Source: Zhouia amylolytica | Lineage (GTDB): Bacteria > Bacteroidota > Bacteroidia > Flavobacteriales > Flavobacteriaceae | Length of the DNA: 64,000 nt | Direction of reading: 5' to 3' | Assembly: GCF_900116365.1 (NCBI RefSeq) | Contig: NZ_FPAG01000002.1 | Coordinates: forward strand, 501,555 to 565,554 | Part shown: positions 17,561 through 26,885 of the stretch, in pieces | How positions within the stretch are numbered: position 1 is the stretch's first letter | How the letters are laid out: the number at the start of each line of letters is the position of its first letter | Translations under genes and position numbers: made by a program | Notes under the pieces: model-generated | Told to the model about the DNA's origin: nothing | What the model saw: only the letters and a program-made list of their open reading frames with translations | Databases searched by the model: none

Positions 17561-18448
17561 TTATAGAAACATTTTCGATATATTTTCAGCCTTTCTACTT
17601 TCGGAATAATCGTAGAATCCTTCTCCGGACTTCACACCTAATTTTCCGGCAGTAACCATATTAACTAATAATGGACAGGGAGCGTATTTAGGGTTTTTAA
17701 ATCCATCGTACATAACATTAAGAATTGACAAACATACATCCAGGCCAATAAAATCGGCCAATTGAAGAGGCCCCATTGGATGCGCCATTCCTAGTTTCAT
17801 AACGGTATCGATCTCTTTTACTCCTGCGACACCATTATACAAGGTTTCAACAGCTTCATTTATCATAGGCATTAAGATACGATTTGCAACAAAACCGGGA
17901 TAATCGTTTACTTCAACAGGGACTTTGTTTAAGTTTTTCGAAATTTCCATTACGGTGTTGAGAACCTTATCAGAAGTGTTGTACCCTTTTATAACTTCAA
18001 CGAGTTTCATAATCGGAACAGGATTCATAAAGTGCATTCCGATTACATTTTCAGGCGTATCTACAACTGCAGCAATTTGTGTAATGGAGATTGACGATGT
18101 ATTCGTAGCCAGAATTGTATCAGGTCTACATAAGTTATTTAAGTCTTTAAATATTTTGAGTTTGAGTTCCTTGTTTTCAGTAGCAGCTTCAACAACCAAA
18201 TCCGAATTTGAAACCCCCTCTTTAAGATCTGTTAGGGAAGTGATATTATTTAAGGTGTTGTTTTTGTCATCCTCAGAAATAGAACCCTTTGTAACCATCC
18301 GATCCAAATTCTTAGTAATGGTAGTAATTCCTTTTTCCAAAACTTCCTTAGATAAATCTACCAGGTTAACCTTATAACCGAATTGAGCGAAGGTATGAGC
18401 AATTCCGTTTCCCATTGTTCCAGCACCAATAACTGTTATGTTTTTCAT
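17561..18448 (-). CDS. 3-hydroxybutyryl/3-hydroxyacyl-CoA dehydrogenase
   Basis: This 295-residue NAD-dependent enzyme interconverts 3-hydroxyacyl-CoA and 3-oxoacyl-CoA. The dinucleotide-binding motif is GAGTMGNGIAHTFAQFG (residues 7-23). The catalytic His lies in IGMHFMNPVPIMKLVEVI and Asn/Asp residues in VEVNDYPGFVANRILMP. The C-terminal domain shows MKLGMAHPMGPLQLADFIGLD. The length fits the single-domain short-chain (Hbd/PaaH) type rather than the multifunctional FadB. It may act in fatty acid, phenylacetate or butyrate metabolism, and the neighbours do not settle which. Confidence 0.92.
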   Translation of the reverse strand: MKNITVIGAGTMGNGIAHTFAQFGYKVNLVDLSKEVLEKGITTITKNLDRMVTKGSISEDDKNNTLNNITSLTDLKEGVSNSDLVVEAATENKELKLKIFKDLNNLCRPDTILATNTSSISITQIAAVVDTPENVIGMHFMNPVPIMKLVEVIKGYNTSDKVLNTVMEISKNLNKVPVEVNDYPGFVANRILMPMINEAVETLYNGVAGVKEIDTVMKLGMAHPMGPLQLADFIGLDVCLSILNVMYDGFKNPKYAPCPLLVNMVTAGKLGVKSGEGFYDYSESRKAENISKMFL

Positions 18449-18502
18449 AGTCTAAATAATTTCAAAGTGTGTGTTAAGTATATTAGTTATATAAGTGTGT
18501 TT

Positions 18503-19462
18503 TTAAAAAGAATTTATAATATCGTGAGCCACTTTTAAAGCCTCTGTACCATGTTCTAATGTTACAACTGGATCAGTATTATTTTGGATGGCCTTAGCAA
18601 AGGTTTCTAGTTCATCTAAGATTGCATTATTGATAGATACCTTTGGGTTTTCAAAGTAAATTTGCTTTTTAAGTCCTTCAGCATTTTGAAGGATAAGGGC
18701 AAATTCATCTGGATTTTTAGGAGCATCTTTCATTTTAACAACTTCAACCTTTTTCTCAAGAAAGTCTATGGATATGTATGCATCACGTTGAAAGAAGCGT
18801 GATTTTCTCATGTTTTTGAGTGAGATTCTGCTCGCCGTCAAATTAGCGACACAACCATTTTCAAATTCTATTCTCGCATTGGCAATATCCGGAGAGTTAC
18901 TAATAACAGATACTCCACTGGCATTAATACTTTTTACTTTTGAGTTTACCACACGTAAAATAATATCTATATCATGTATCATTAGATCAAGCACTACCGG
19001 AACATCAGTGCCTCTCGGATTAAATTCGGCAAGACGATGCGTTTCAATAAACATTGGATTTTCAATTTTATCCTTAACCGATAAAAATGCAGGATTAAAT
19101 CGTTCTACATGTCCTACTTGTCCTTTAACTCCATATTCTTTAGCAAGCTTAATGATCTCAAAAGCCTCTTCTACTGAGTTGGCTATTGGTTTTTCTATGA
19201 AAATATGTTTTTTCTTTGAAATTGCTTTAAGAGCACAATCGTAGTGAGAAAGGGTAGGGGTTACAATATCCACAACATCTACCGCATCAATCAATTCTTC
19301 AATGGAACCAAAACTTTTATATCCGAACTCTTTGGCAACCTTTTGCGCATTTTTTTCGTTTGGATCATAAAACCCTACTAATTCGTATTTTTCAGATTGG
19401 TTTAACAGTCGCAAGTGAATCTTGCCCAGGTGTCCAGCACCTAGTACTCCGGCTTTAAGCAT
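18503..19462 (-). CDS. Gfo/Idh/MocA family NAD(P)-dependent oxidoreductase
   Basis: The 319-residue protein has the N-terminal Rossmann motif GVLGAGHLGKIHLRLL and the family's EKP motif (KHIFIEKPIANS, about residues 89-100). The GQVGHVERFNPAF segment leads into the C-terminal substrate domain. These enzymes oxidise or reduce sugars and related alcohols with NAD(P). The substrate cannot be read here. VERFNPA is shared with the flavobacterial branch usually found before hydroxyacyl-CoA dehydrogenase. It is the first gene of the minus-strand run, 33 bases or less from a strong promoter. Confidence 0.88.
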   Translation of the reverse strand: MLKAGVLGAGHLGKIHLRLLNQSEKYELVGFYDPNEKNAQKVAKEFGYKSFGSIEELIDAVDVVDIVTPTLSHYDCALKAISKKKHIFIEKPIANSVEEAFEIIKLAKEYGVKGQVGHVERFNPAFLSVKDKIENPMFIETHRLAEFNPRGTDVPVVLDLMIHDIDIILRVVNSKVKSINASGVSVISNSPDIANARIEFENGCVANLTASRISLKNMRKSRFFQRDAYISIDFLEKKVEVVKMKDAPKNPDEFALILQNAEGLKKQIYFENPKVSINNAILDELETFAKAIQNNTDPVVTLEHGTEALKVAHDIINSF

Positions 19463-19478
19463 AGAATTGTGTTTTTAA

Positions 19479-19509
19479 CAAAAATAAGGTTATTGACCGA
19501 GATTGCCAA
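19479..19509 (-). promoter_or_regulatory. Promoter of the eight-gene minus-strand run
   Basis: Read on the minus strand, TTG (19509-19507) is followed after 20 bases by TATTTTTG (19486-19479), matching the Bacteroidota -33/-7 arrangement. The ATG of the first gene is at 19462. Confidence 0.6.
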
Positions 19510-19661
19510 TGGTTTATAAAATTAAAGGAAGTAACCCTAAAGTCTTTTTAATAGATGTCTCTTATGAATCGCCTTAAAAGCATATAGCTACAGGTAAGGA
19601 TAGGCTTTAATCTAATAATAAATGTTAAATAGCAATATTTTTAAGTAAATAATTTTGAGTG

Positions 19662-19669
19662 TAACTTTG
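19662..19669 (+). promoter_or_regulatory. Candidate -7 element of pcm
   Basis: TAACTTTG matches TAnnTTTG and lies 14 bases before the GTG start of pcm. No clear -33 TTG is present. Confidence 0.5.
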
Positions 19670-19683
19670 CATTTCTAATAATT

Positions 19684-20334
19684 GTGAACCCCGTGAAAGA
19701 TACTCATAAGCATAAAGGTATGCGCAACAAACTAACTGAAGTAGTTGCGGCAAAAGGTATTAAAGATTCAAAGGTATTGGCTGCCATAAAAAAAATTCCC
19801 AGACATTTATTTATGGATAGCAGTTTTGAAGATCATGCCTATCAGGATAAAGCTTTTCCTATTGCTGCCGATCAAACAATTTCACAGCCTTACACAGTTG
19901 CGTTTCAAACAGAATTGTTAGATGTATCTCCGGGGGATAAGATATTAGAGATAGGAACAGGAAGTGGTTATCAAACGGCCGTGCTTTTAGAAATGGGGGC
20001 AGCGGTATATTCTATAGAAAGACAAAAGGAACTTTTTAAAAAAACGAATATTTTTCTTCCTAAACTGGGGTACAGGCCTAAAAGGCTCATTTTTGGTGAC
20101 GGATATAAGGGGCTGCCTAATGAAGCACCTTTTGATGGTATTATTGTTACTGCTGGCGCTCCTTTTGTGCCTAAACCTCTTTTGGCTCAGTTAAAGGTAG
20201 GGGGGAAATTAGTGATTCCTGTTGGACAAAATGAGCAAGTGATGACATTGTTTACCAGAACTTCTGAAAAGGAATTTGAGAAAAAGGAGTTAGGTCAGTT
20301 CAGATTTGTTCCATTATTAGGAGACAAGAATTAA
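19684..20334 (+). CDS. pcm: Protein-L-isoaspartate O-methyltransferase
   Basis: This SAM-dependent enzyme methylates isoaspartyl residues in damaged proteins so they can be repaired. The 216-residue sequence has the substrate motif ADQTISQPYTVA and the SAM-binding motif LEIGTGSGYQTAVL (about residues 94-107). Later parts include FDGIIVTAGAPFVP and GKLVIPVG. The start is uncertain: GTG at 19684 gives the longest frame, GTG at 19693 would give MKDTHKHKG, close to what I recall for relatives, and ATG is not met until 19720. All three keep the full domain. Confidence 0.93.
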   Translation: MNPVKDTHKHKGMRNKLTEVVAAKGIKDSKVLAAIKKIPRHLFMDSSFEDHAYQDKAFPIAADQTISQPYTVAFQTELLDVSPGDKILEIGTGSGYQTAVLLEMGAAVYSIERQKELFKKTNIFLPKLGYRPKRLIFGDGYKGLPNEAPFDGIIVTAGAPFVPKPLLAQLKVGGKLVIPVGQNEQVMTLFTRTSEKEFEKKELGQFRFVPLLGDKN

Positions 20335-20389
20335 TTAGATCTTTTAAAAAGCATTTTCTTTTTTGTAAATTGAAGCATAATTAAGAATT

Positions 20390-20596
20390 ATGTTTATAAA
20401 TGCTTACATATCGATTTTATCAATTTTGCATCAGGCGCCACAAGAAATCCCAAAAGAATCTGATAGTGAACCAGTGGATTTCACTGATTTTGATAATATA
20501 TTGATTTATATTATCATACCAATTTTGATTTTCATTCTGTATTTTGCCTGGAGACAAATGAAAAAACGAGAAAGAGATAGGAGGAATAGGCATTAA
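20390..20596 (+). CDS. Small single-span membrane protein
   Basis: The 68-residue protein has an acidic extracytoplasmic or N-terminal portion (PQEIPKESDSEPVDFTDFD) and one hydrophobic span at about residues 37-55. A very basic tail (RQMKKRERDRRNRH) predicts a cytosolic C-terminus. I do not recognise a function. Short proteins with this layout occur in other flavobacteria near smpB. The stop is 2 bases before the smpB stop on the other strand, so the two genes converge without room for a terminator. The coding call rests on the coherent span and tail. Confidence 0.6.
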   Translation: MFINAYISILSILHQAPQEIPKESDSEPVDFTDFDNILIYIIIPILIFILYFAWRQMKKRERDRRNRH

Positions 20597-20598
20597 AC

Positions 20599-21057
20599 TT
20601 ATCGATATGCCTTTTTGATTCTGTCTAAGTTTCGCTTATTATCTCTGTCTTTAATGGTTTCACGTTTATCGTGAAGTTTTTTACCCTTGGCGAGAGCTAT
20701 TTGCATTTTAGCTAAACCACGGTCGTTAAGAAATAGCTTTAGAGGAACGATGGTTAGGCCAACATTTTTAACTTCTTTGTGAAGTTTTCGTAACTCCCTT
20801 TTATTTAATAGTAGTTTTCGCTCACTTCTCGGTTTGTGGTTATAGTGGGTGCCATGCACATACTCCTCAATATACATATTAATTACAAAAAGCTCTCCGC
20901 GTTCATTAAACTCACAGAAACTTTCCGCTATCGACGCTTTTCCCATACGGATTGACTTTATTTCCGTTCCGGTAAGAACAATACCAGCAACATATTTGTC
21001 CAGGATTTCGTATTCAAAACGTGCTTTTTTATTTTGTATGTTGATCTTATTTTGCAT
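20599..21057 (-). CDS. smpB: SsrA-binding protein SmpB
   Basis: SmpB binds tmRNA and brings it to stalled ribosomes for trans-translation. The 152-residue length is normal. Family marks are [29 protein letters not shown] at the N-terminus, [18 protein letters not shown] in the middle and the basic tail [17 protein letters not shown] that inserts into the decoding centre. The tmRNA gene itself was not seen in this window. A -7 box at 21065-21072 ends eight bases before the ATG, so the mRNA would be nearly leaderless. Confidence 0.95.
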   Translation of the reverse strand: MQNKINIQNKKARFEYEILDKYVAGIVLTGTEIKSIRMGKASIAESFCEFNERGELFVINMYIEEYVHGTHYNHKPRSERKLLLNKRELRKLHKEVKNVGLTIVPLKLFLNDRGLAKMQIALAKGKKLHDKRETIKDRDNKRNLDRIKKAYR

Positions 21058-21064
21058 AGGAGAG

Positions 21065-21072
21065 CAAAAGTA
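21065..21072 (-). promoter_or_regulatory. Candidate -7 element of smpB
   Basis: On the minus strand this reads TACTTTTG, fitting TAnnTTTG, immediately before the smpB ATG at 21057. No -33 match was seen at 19-21 bases. Confidence 0.45.
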
Positions 21073-21118
21073 ATAACAATTATGGAATATCCCATCTCAT
21101 TTATTAAGATGAGTGTTA

Positions 21119-21817
21119 TTAAATACAATCAAGAGCTATTTCCACCATGTCATGTAATGATGTCTCCCTGTCTTCAGTGGATGAACTCTCATGAGTTACC
21201 AAGCTGTCAGAGATTGTTAAAATTGATAATGCCTGAACATTGTATTTAGCAGCAATGGTATATAAGGCTGCGGTTTCCATTTCAACGCATAAGACACCAT
21301 ATTTTGCCCATTTCTTATAATAATTAGAATTGTCCTGATAAAAAACATCACTTGTGAGAACATTCCCTGCTTTTACGTTAATGCTTTTGTTTTTAGCAAC
21401 AGTATAAGCATTCAGTAAAAGATCAAAGTTTGCAGTAGGAGCATAGTCTTCAGCATTAAAAGTAAATCGGTTGATACTACTATTGGTAGAAGCAGACATT
21501 GCTAAAACTACATCTCGGATTTTTATATGAGACTGATAGGAGCCTGCAGTGCCTACTCTAATAAGTTTTTTGGCTCCATATTCATTAATGAGTTCATTTA
21601 CGTAAATACCTATAGAGGGGATGCCCATTCCAGTACCTTGTACAGAAACACGTTTTCCTTTGTATACACCCGTGTAGCCATACATACCACGTACTTCATT
21701 ATAAAGTTTAGGGTTATCAAAAAAGGTTTCTGCAATCCATTTTGCCCTCAGCGGATCACCGGGTAAAAGTATATTTTCAGCAATATCTCCATTAGTTGCA
21801 CCAATATGAACACTCAT
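21119..21817 (-). CDS. deoD: DeoD-type purine nucleoside phosphorylase
   Basis: This enzyme splits purine (deoxy)ribonucleosides with phosphate, giving the base and (deoxy)ribose-1-phosphate. The 232-residue length suits the hexameric DeoD class. Motifs are the N-terminal [12 protein letters not shown], the phosphate-binding [10 protein letters not shown], and the nucleoside-binding [10 protein letters not shown]. The late ILTISDSL contains the catalytic Asp. It lies 11 bases after deoC, and together they recycle deoxynucleosides into central metabolism. Confidence 0.93.
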   Translation of the reverse strand: MSVHIGATNGDIAENILLPGDPLRAKWIAETFFDNPKLYNEVRGMYGYTGVYKGKRVSVQGTGMGIPSIGIYVNELINEYGAKKLIRVGTAGSYQSHIKIRDVVLAMSASTNSSINRFTFNAEDYAPTANFDLLLNAYTVAKNKSINVKAGNVLTSDVFYQDNSNYYKKWAKYGVLCVEMETAALYTIAAKYNVQALSILTISDSLVTHESSSTEDRETSLHDMVEIALDCI

Positions 21818-21828
21818 CAGTATTAGGT

Positions 21829-22479
21829 TTATAAATTAATTTTCTTTACTATCCGGATACCATTTGAAGTACCTATTCTATCTACTCCAAGATCGATATA
21901 TTCTTTTGCCGTATTGTAATCTTTGATTCCTCCCGAAGCTTTTAATTTTGCTTTACCATTTATTGCTTTTTTCATAAGCTTTATATCGGAATAGGTAGCA
22001 CCTCCTGTTCCAAATCCTGTTGATGTTTTTATAAAATCAGCTCCGGCATCGACAGCAATTTTACAGGCGGTGGTCTTTTCTAAATCCGTAAGGTAACAAG
22101 TTTCTATAATAACTTTAAGCGTATGTCTTTTTAATACATTCCTAATGAATGATATTTCTTGAAGAACTTCAGAATGCTTACCGCTTTTAAGGCCTCCTAT
22201 ATTTATGACCATATCAATTTCATCTGCACCATCTTCAATAGATTGTTCTGCCTCGTAGACTTTGCTTTTGCCACTCATGGCTCCTAATGGAAAGCCAACA
22301 ACTCCACAAATTGCAACCTCTGAATCCCTCAGAAGTTCTTTAGCTAAATGAATGTATGCTCCATTAACACATACTGAAAAGAACTTATAAATATCTGCCT
22401 CATGACATAACTTTTCGATATCATCGAATGTTGCGGTTGGTTTAAGAAGCGTATGATCGATGTATTTGTTTAATTCCAT
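21829..22479 (-). CDS. deoC: Deoxyribose-phosphate aldolase
   Basis: DeoC cleaves 2-deoxyribose-5-phosphate into glyceraldehyde-3-phosphate and acetaldehyde. The 216-residue protein shows the TIM-barrel family marks [16 protein letters not shown] at the start, [27 protein letters not shown] (Lys region), and the Schiff-base Lys in [20 protein letters not shown] follows. It forms a salvage unit with the downstream deoD, separated by 11 bases. It begins shortly after the clpB terminator. Confidence 0.94.
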   Translation of the reverse strand: MELNKYIDHTLLKPTATFDDIEKLCHEADIYKFFSVCVNGAYIHLAKELLRDSEVAICGVVGFPLGAMSGKSKVYEAEQSIEDGADEIDMVINIGGLKSGKHSEVLQEISFIRNVLKRHTLKVIIETCYLTDLEKTTACKIAVDAGADFIKTSTGFGTGGATYSDIKLMKKAINGKAKLKASGGIKDYNTAKEYIDLGVDRIGTSNGIRIVKKINL

Positions 22480-22513
22480 ATAGTAAATATAAGGAATAGA
22501 TAGTCGTTGAAAT

Positions 22514-22544
22514 AAAAAAAGCAGCGTTTTACGCTGCTTTTTTT
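22514..22544 (-). terminator. Rho-independent terminator after clpB
   Basis: AAAAAAAGCAGCGT pairs perfectly with ACGCTGCTTTTTTT across a TTT loop, just beyond the clpB stop on the minus strand. The stem is symmetrical and could act in either direction. Confidence 0.85.
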
Positions 22545-22548
22545 AGTA

Positions 22549-25155
22549 TTAATTCTCCACCAAATCGGATTGATTTCTGAAGACAAGTTGATCGTCAAAT
22601 TCATCCAGTAAAATAATACTTTCTGTGTGAATTTTACCACTGAGAATTTCTTTTGATAATTCGTTCAGGACATCCTTCTGTATGACTCTTTTAACAGGTC
22701 GGGCGCCAAATTGAGGGTCGTATCCCTTTTTAGCTAAATATTCAATAGCTTCTTCTGTAGCGTCTAACGTAATGTTTTGTTTGGCTACCATTTTGAAAAC
22801 ATTTTTTAATTGCAATCTTACTATATCCTTAATATTAGCCTCAGATAGTGGAGTGAACATAATGATGTCATCAATTCTATTTAAAAATTCAGGTCGGACC
22901 GATTGTTTAAGCAAACCAAGAACTTCTATTTTAGCAGATTCTGTTGCCGATTCAATATCTTTTACTGCATCGAACTTTTCTTGAATTATGTGGCTACCTA
23001 GATTACTCGTCATAATGATTATAGTATTTCTAAAATCAGCAAGGCGTCCTTTGTTATCCGTTAGTCTTCCTTCATCTAGTACCTGTAACAAAATATTAAA
23101 TACATCGGGATGTGCTTTTTCAATTTCATCTAATAAAACTACGGAATATGGCTTGCGTCGTACTGCTTCGGTTAATTGTCCACCTTCGTCATATCCAATA
23201 TATCCTGGAGGGGCCCCAACCAATCTACTTACAGAGTGACGTTCCTGATATTCGCTCATATCAATTCTAGTCATGGCAGACTCGTCATCAAAAAGGTACT
23301 CTGCTAATGCCTTCGCCAGTTCCGTTTTACCGACACCGGTTGTACCTAAAAACAGGAATGAGCCAATAGGTTTTTTAACATCTTGTAGTCCAGCACGACT
23401 TCTTCTGATCGAATCAGAAACTGCTTGTATGGCTTCATCTTGGCCAACAACTCTTAGGTGAAGTTCATCCTCAAGTTTGAGTAATTTTTCGCGTTCACTT
23501 TGAAGCATTTTTGAAACAGGGATCCCCGTCCATTTAGCAACAACTTCTGCAATATCCTCACTGGTGACTTCTTCTTTGATAAGGGCACTTCCATCGCCTT
23601 GTGTTTCATCTAATTGTTTTTGGAGTTGTTCTAGTTTTTCAGTGGCCTCTTTGATTTTCCCGTATCGTATTTCAGCGACCTTACCATAATCACCGTCACG
23701 CTCAGCTTTTTCAGCCTCTAATTTGAAACTTTCGATTGCTTCTTTGGCATTTTGAACCTCGTCAACAACATCTTTTTCAGCTTGCCATTTTGCAAAAATC
23801 TCATTCCGTTCTTCTTTTAGGTTTGCTAAATCAGCATTTAAGCTTTTGAGTTTAGCCTCATCTTTTTCCCGTTTAATAGCTTCTATTTCGATTTCAAGCT
23901 GCATGATTTTTCGGTCTAGAACATCAAGTTCTTCAGGTTTAGAATTAATTTCCATTCTAAGTTTAGAAGCAGCTTCATCCATCAGATCAATAGCCTTGTC
24001 TGGTAAAAACCTGTTGGTAATATATCGTTGTGATAATTCAACAGCAGATATTATGGCATCATCTTTTATTCGAACTTTATGATGGGTTTCGTACTTTTCT
24101 TTAATACCTCTCAAAATAGAAATGGCACTTTCTGTATCAGGCTCATCAACCATTACCTTTTGAAAACGACGCTCAAGTGCTTTGTCTTTTTCGAAGTACT
24201 TTTGATACTCATCCAATGTAGTAGCACCAATAGCTCTTAATTCGCCACGAGCTAATGCAGGTTTTAGTATATTAGCTGCATCCATTGCTCCTTCGCCACC
24301 ACCTGCGCCAACAAGGGTGTGAATTTCATCGATAAACATTACTATATCTCCTTCAGCTGAAGTAACCTCTTTAACAACTGATTTTAAACGTTCTTCAAAT
24401 TCCCCCTTGTATTTTGCCCCTGCAATTAAGGCTCCCATGTCTAGTGAGAAAATTTGCTTATCCTTTAAGTTTTCAGGAATATCCCCTTGTACAATTCTGT
24501 GGGCCAAGCCTTCAGCGATAGCAGTTTTACCTACTCCAGGTTCACCAACTAACATTGGGTTATTTTTTGTGCGTCTGGATAGAATCTGTAATACACGACG
24601 GATTTCTTCATCACGACCAATTACTGGATCTAGTTTACCATCGTTGGCTAACTGATTCAGGTTTTTAGCATATTTGTTGAGAGCATTATAAGTTTCTTCC
24701 GCACTTGCTGAGGTTACACGTTCACCTTTTCGAAGTTCTTCAATAGCACTTTTTAACCCTTTTTCGGTAACACCCTGATCTTTTAGAATCTGGGCAATTT
24801 TACTTTTCGATTTAAAAATTGCAATTATAAGGTGTTCAACGGATACAAATTCATCGTTCATTTTCTTGGCAATAATGCTGGCTTCATTTAATGTAGCCCC
24901 AGCATCTCGCGATAACATCATGTCTTGGCCACTTACCTTGGGAAAACTATTTAAGGTGCTATCTAATATTTGATTAAGAAGTACGACATTGACATTCAAT
25001 TTCTTTAATAGAAAAGGGAGCACATTTTCATCAACTTCTGAAAGTCCCTTGAAAATGTGTTCATTTTCTATTTGTTGATGGCCATAACCTTGAGCAATTT
25101 GCTGCGCACGTTGTATGGCTTCCTGCGATTTTATTGTATAATTGTTAAAGTTCAT
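22549..25155 (-). CDS. clpB: ATP-dependent disaggregase ClpB
   Basis: ClpB is the AAA+ chaperone that, with DnaK, pulls proteins out of aggregates. The 868 residues give the full family layout. There is an N-terminal repeat domain (about 1-145) and the first ATPase domain with [15 protein letters not shown] and [14 protein letters not shown]. The M-domain coiled coil (about 405-525) follows. The second ATPase domain has [19 protein letters not shown] and [15 protein letters not shown], with [14 protein letters not shown] as a pore loop. No ClpP-binding tripeptide loop is evident, as expected for ClpB. No TAnnTTTG box is found upstream, but two copies of an 11-base element are. Confidence 0.97.
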   Translation of the reverse strand: MNFNNYTIKSQEAIQRAQQIAQGYGHQQIENEHIFKGLSEVDENVLPFLLKKLNVNVVLLNQILDSTLNSFPKVSGQDMMLSRDAGATLNEASIIAKKMNDEFVSVEHLIIAIFKSKSKIAQILKDQGVTEKGLKSAIEELRKGERVTSASAEETYNALNKYAKNLNQLANDGKLDPVIGRDEEIRRVLQILSRRTKNNPMLVGEPGVGKTAIAEGLAHRIVQGDIPENLKDKQIFSLDMGALIAGAKYKGEFEERLKSVVKEVTSAEGDIVMFIDEIHTLVGAGGGEGAMDAANILKPALARGELRAIGATTLDEYQKYFEKDKALERRFQKVMVDEPDTESAISILRGIKEKYETHHKVRIKDDAIISAVELSQRYITNRFLPDKAIDLMDEAASKLRMEINSKPEELDVLDRKIMQLEIEIEAIKREKDEAKLKSLNADLANLKEERNEIFAKWQAEKDVVDEVQNAKEAIESFKLEAEKAERDGDYGKVAEIRYGKIKEATEKLEQLQKQLDETQGDGSALIKEEVTSEDIAEVVAKWTGIPVSKMLQSEREKLLKLEDELHLRVVGQDEAIQAVSDSIRRSRAGLQDVKKPIGSFLFLGTTGVGKTELAKALAEYLFDDESAMTRIDMSEYQERHSVSRLVGAPPGYIGYDEGGQLTEAVRRKPYSVVLLDEIEKAHPDVFNILLQVLDEGRLTDNKGRLADFRNTIIIMTSNLGSHIIQEKFDAVKDIESATESAKIEVLGLLKQSVRPEFLNRIDDIIMFTPLSEANIKDIVRLQLKNVFKMVAKQNITLDATEEAIEYLAKKGYDPQFGARPVKRVIQKDVLNELSKEILSGKIHTESIILLDEFDDQLVFRNQSDLVEN

Positions 25156-25199
25156 TTTATATTGTTTTTGTTGCGTTTAAATCTTTTGATTTGTAGTTG

Positions 25200-25270
25200 T
25201 CAATTCTTGTTCCGTATTATATATCGAGACAAAATGACTTGATTATATAAGATTTAACGGACAAAATGAC
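25200..25270 (-). promoter_or_regulatory. Candidate stress-regulated control region of clpB
   Basis: The element GACAAAATGAC (plus strand) occurs twice, at 25228-25238 and 25260-25270, in the divergent clpB/ytxJ gap. On the minus strand, GG (25213-25212) is followed after ten bases by GA (25201-25200) in a GGAAC...TTGA context, faintly like a -24/-12 promoter. There is no TAnnTTTG box. The repeats are directly visible and the promoter reading is inference. Confidence 0.4.
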
Positions 25271-25299
25271 ATTAATAATGCTTTTAATTTAGATCAGAA

Positions 25300-25689
25300 A
25301 TGAACCTTTTCGATAAAATATTTGGGAGTACTAACAAAGATAGTGAGAATTCTGATGTGCCCTGGAATAGTTTAGTGCATATTAATGAGATAGAGAATCT
25401 GGTGGAAGAATCATACAAAATGCCTATAGCGGTATTTAAACATAGCACTCGTTGTGGTATTAGCAGGATGGTTTTAAACAGCTTTGAAAAGCAATATGGA
25501 TTAAAAAAGGAAGATGCTCAATTATATTTTTTAGACTTGTTGCGATTTAGAGATATTTCTGATGCTCTGGCAAATCGTTTTCATATAAGGCATGAAAGTC
25601 CACAATTGTTGGTGATTAAAGAAGGTCAAATAGTACATCATGCCTCGCATGGAAGCATTAACGCTTCAGCAATTGAGGCATTCATTTAG
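25300..25689 (+). CDS. ytxJ: Bacillithiol system redox-active protein YtxJ
   Basis: The 129-residue thioredoxin-fold protein has the family motif FKHSTRCGISRMVLNSFE with a single active-site Cys (about residue 52) and the later cis-Pro region ESPQLLVIKEGQ. It belongs to the monothiol YtxJ family, linked to bacillithiol-dependent redox control in Firmicutes and Bacteroidota, where it probably removes bacillithiol from proteins. It has no signal peptide, so it is cytosolic. It is transcribed away from clpB, and the two share a 144-base control region. Confidence 0.88.
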   Translation: MNLFDKIFGSTNKDSENSDVPWNSLVHINEIENLVEESYKMPIAVFKHSTRCGISRMVLNSFEKQYGLKKEDAQLYFLDLLRFRDISDALANRFHIRHESPQLLVIKEGQIVHHASHGSINASAIEAFI

Positions 25690-25722
25690 TATATTTTTAA
25701 GCTTTAAAACAGCTCTTCATTG

Positions 25723-26211
25723 TTAATTTACTTTCTGAAGTCTAAAATTCAAATGTCTTTCTTCAAAAGTATTTTCCTTTATAGGACTGACAACCTCTTT
25801 AAAAAGCTTCATAAAGGTTTCAGAGTGTACATTTACTTGATTTGATGTTAGGTTAAAATGCACAAAGTTCATCCATGCCAAAGATTTTAAAATGGTTTTG
25901 TCTTTGTTCCACATTTTTGCCTCAACAGTTAGGTCTTTATTAGAATACCTTATTAGTTCGGTGGTAATAATGATATCTTCCATCGTAAATACAGGTTTTA
26001 AATAAGCCAATTGACTGCTACTAACAACCCATCCAAGTTTGTCTTCTCGTATGATCTTAAAGATATCTATATTATAATATTTTAATAATTGATCTTCCCG
26101 GGCATTAAGAAAGTAGTCAATGTATCTGCCATTATTCAAATGATTAAATGGATCGCAATCTTGAAATCGTATTTTCGTTTGACTTTCTAAAGTAACTGGT
26201 AGTTTGTTCAT
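25723..26211 (-). CDS. Acyl-CoA thioesterase, hot-dog fold (4HBT type)
   Basis: The 162-residue protein shows the 4HBT start FQDCDPFNHLNNGRYIDYFLNAREDQL, with Asp in the catalytic position, followed by the hot-dog sheet segments. Such enzymes hydrolyse acyl-CoA or acyl-ACP thioesters, and the chain preferred here is unknown. It is cytosolic. It lies 44 bases downstream of the TetR gene. That gap contains one copy of the same palindrome found in front of tetR, so expression is probably controlled by that repressor. Confidence 0.85.
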   Translation of the reverse strand: MNKLPVTLESQTKIRFQDCDPFNHLNNGRYIDYFLNAREDQLLKYYNIDIFKIIREDKLGWVVSSSQLAYLKPVFTMEDIIITTELIRYSNKDLTVEAKMWNKDKTILKSLAWMNFVHFNLTSNQVNVHSETFMKLFKEVVSPIKENTFEERHLNFRLQKVN

Positions 26212-26222
26212 AATATTGATTT

Positions 26223-26238
26223 TATACCAAATGGTATA
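26223..26238. promoter_or_regulatory. TetR operator copy 1, before the thioesterase gene
   Basis: TATACCAAATGGTATA has 7-base inverted arms around AA. The same core is repeated upstream of the tetR gene at 26886-26905. The matching copies flank the regulator gene, which is strong evidence for a shared binding site. Confidence 0.75.
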
Positions 26239-26255
26239 TTTTTATGTAAAAAAAA

Positions 26256-26855
26256 TCATTTTTTCCAATGAGTTAATATCGTTTCCCTTAAAGAATTCGT
26301 AGCTACATCCAGGTATTTAGGATCATTCATGGTTGAGGTCATGAAAATAGCTCCTTCAATTGTGCTGAATATTTGTTTAGCACAGTTTCCTGGGTTAAGA
26401 TCAGGTTTAAGTTCTCCTTTTTCCATACCTTCTGCTACCATTTCCATAATACTGAATTCCATTTTTGAAATTGTATCTTTTACTTTTTTTAATAATCTTT
26501 CATTTTGATTATTTGCATCGACACCTATGTTGAGAATAGGGCAACCTCCAAGGTTTTTTGACAATTCATAATATTTTTTATAAAACTCAATTAATAAGAG
26601 CAATTTTTTAATTGGTGAGTTTGTTACATTAATATGCTCACTGATTAGTCCAAGTACTTTTTTTATATTATATCTGAAAGCTTCGTAGGCTAATTCTTCT
26701 TTATCAGAAAAATTGCCATAAATAGCTCCCTTTGTTAAACCGGTAGCTGATGTAATTTTGTGCATACTTGTAGCAGCGTAGCCATGTTTATTAAAAATAG
26801 GGGCTACGGTTTCAATTATAAAAGCAGTTGTTTTTCCCGATTTTGTATAGGTCAT
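26256..26855 (-). CDS. TetR/AcrR family transcriptional repressor
   Basis: The 199-residue protein has an N-terminal TetR helix-turn-helix (about 5-50) ending ATSMHKITSATGLTKGAIYGNFSDKEELAYEAF, and an all-helical ligand domain. I start it at the ATG at 26855, giving MTYTKSGKTTAFIIE. A TTG at 26876 would add seven residues. Two copies of a perfect palindrome (26223-26238 and 26886-26905) flank the gene, so it likely represses itself and the downstream thioesterase. The effector may be an acyl-CoA or fatty acid, judging from the target, but this is inference. Confidence 0.9.
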   Translation of the reverse strand: MTYTKSGKTTAFIIETVAPIFNKHGYAATSMHKITSATGLTKGAIYGNFSDKEELAYEAFRYNIKKVLGLISEHINVTNSPIKKLLLLIEFYKKYYELSKNLGGCPILNIGVDANNQNERLLKKVKDTISKMEFSIMEMVAEGMEKGELKPDLNPGNCAKQIFSTIEGAIFMTSTMNDPKYLDVATNSLRETILTHWKK

Positions 26856-26873
26856 TAGGTAAAGTTTATTTTT

Positions 26874-26881
26874 CAAAGTTA
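26874..26881 (-). promoter_or_regulatory. Candidate -7 element of tetR
   Basis: On the minus strand this is TAACTTTG, fitting TAnnTTTG. The operator at 26886-26905 lies immediately upstream, in the spacer and -33 region, where a bound repressor would block RNA polymerase. Confidence 0.55.
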
Positions 26882-26885
26882 CAAA

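Noticed and set aside
21085..21118. Short hairpin CTCAT/ATGAG after deoD as a terminator
   Set aside because: Only five pairs and no T run, so it is too weak to list.
22772..24655. Several long open frames antisense to clpB
   Set aside because: They lie inside clpB on the opposite strand and show low-complexity Ser/Leu-rich translations, as expected for shadow frames of a well-conserved gene.
26856..26876. TTG start of the TetR gene at 26876
   Set aside because: It would add residues with no counterpart in the family and sits in the -7 promoter element. The ATG at 26855 is better.
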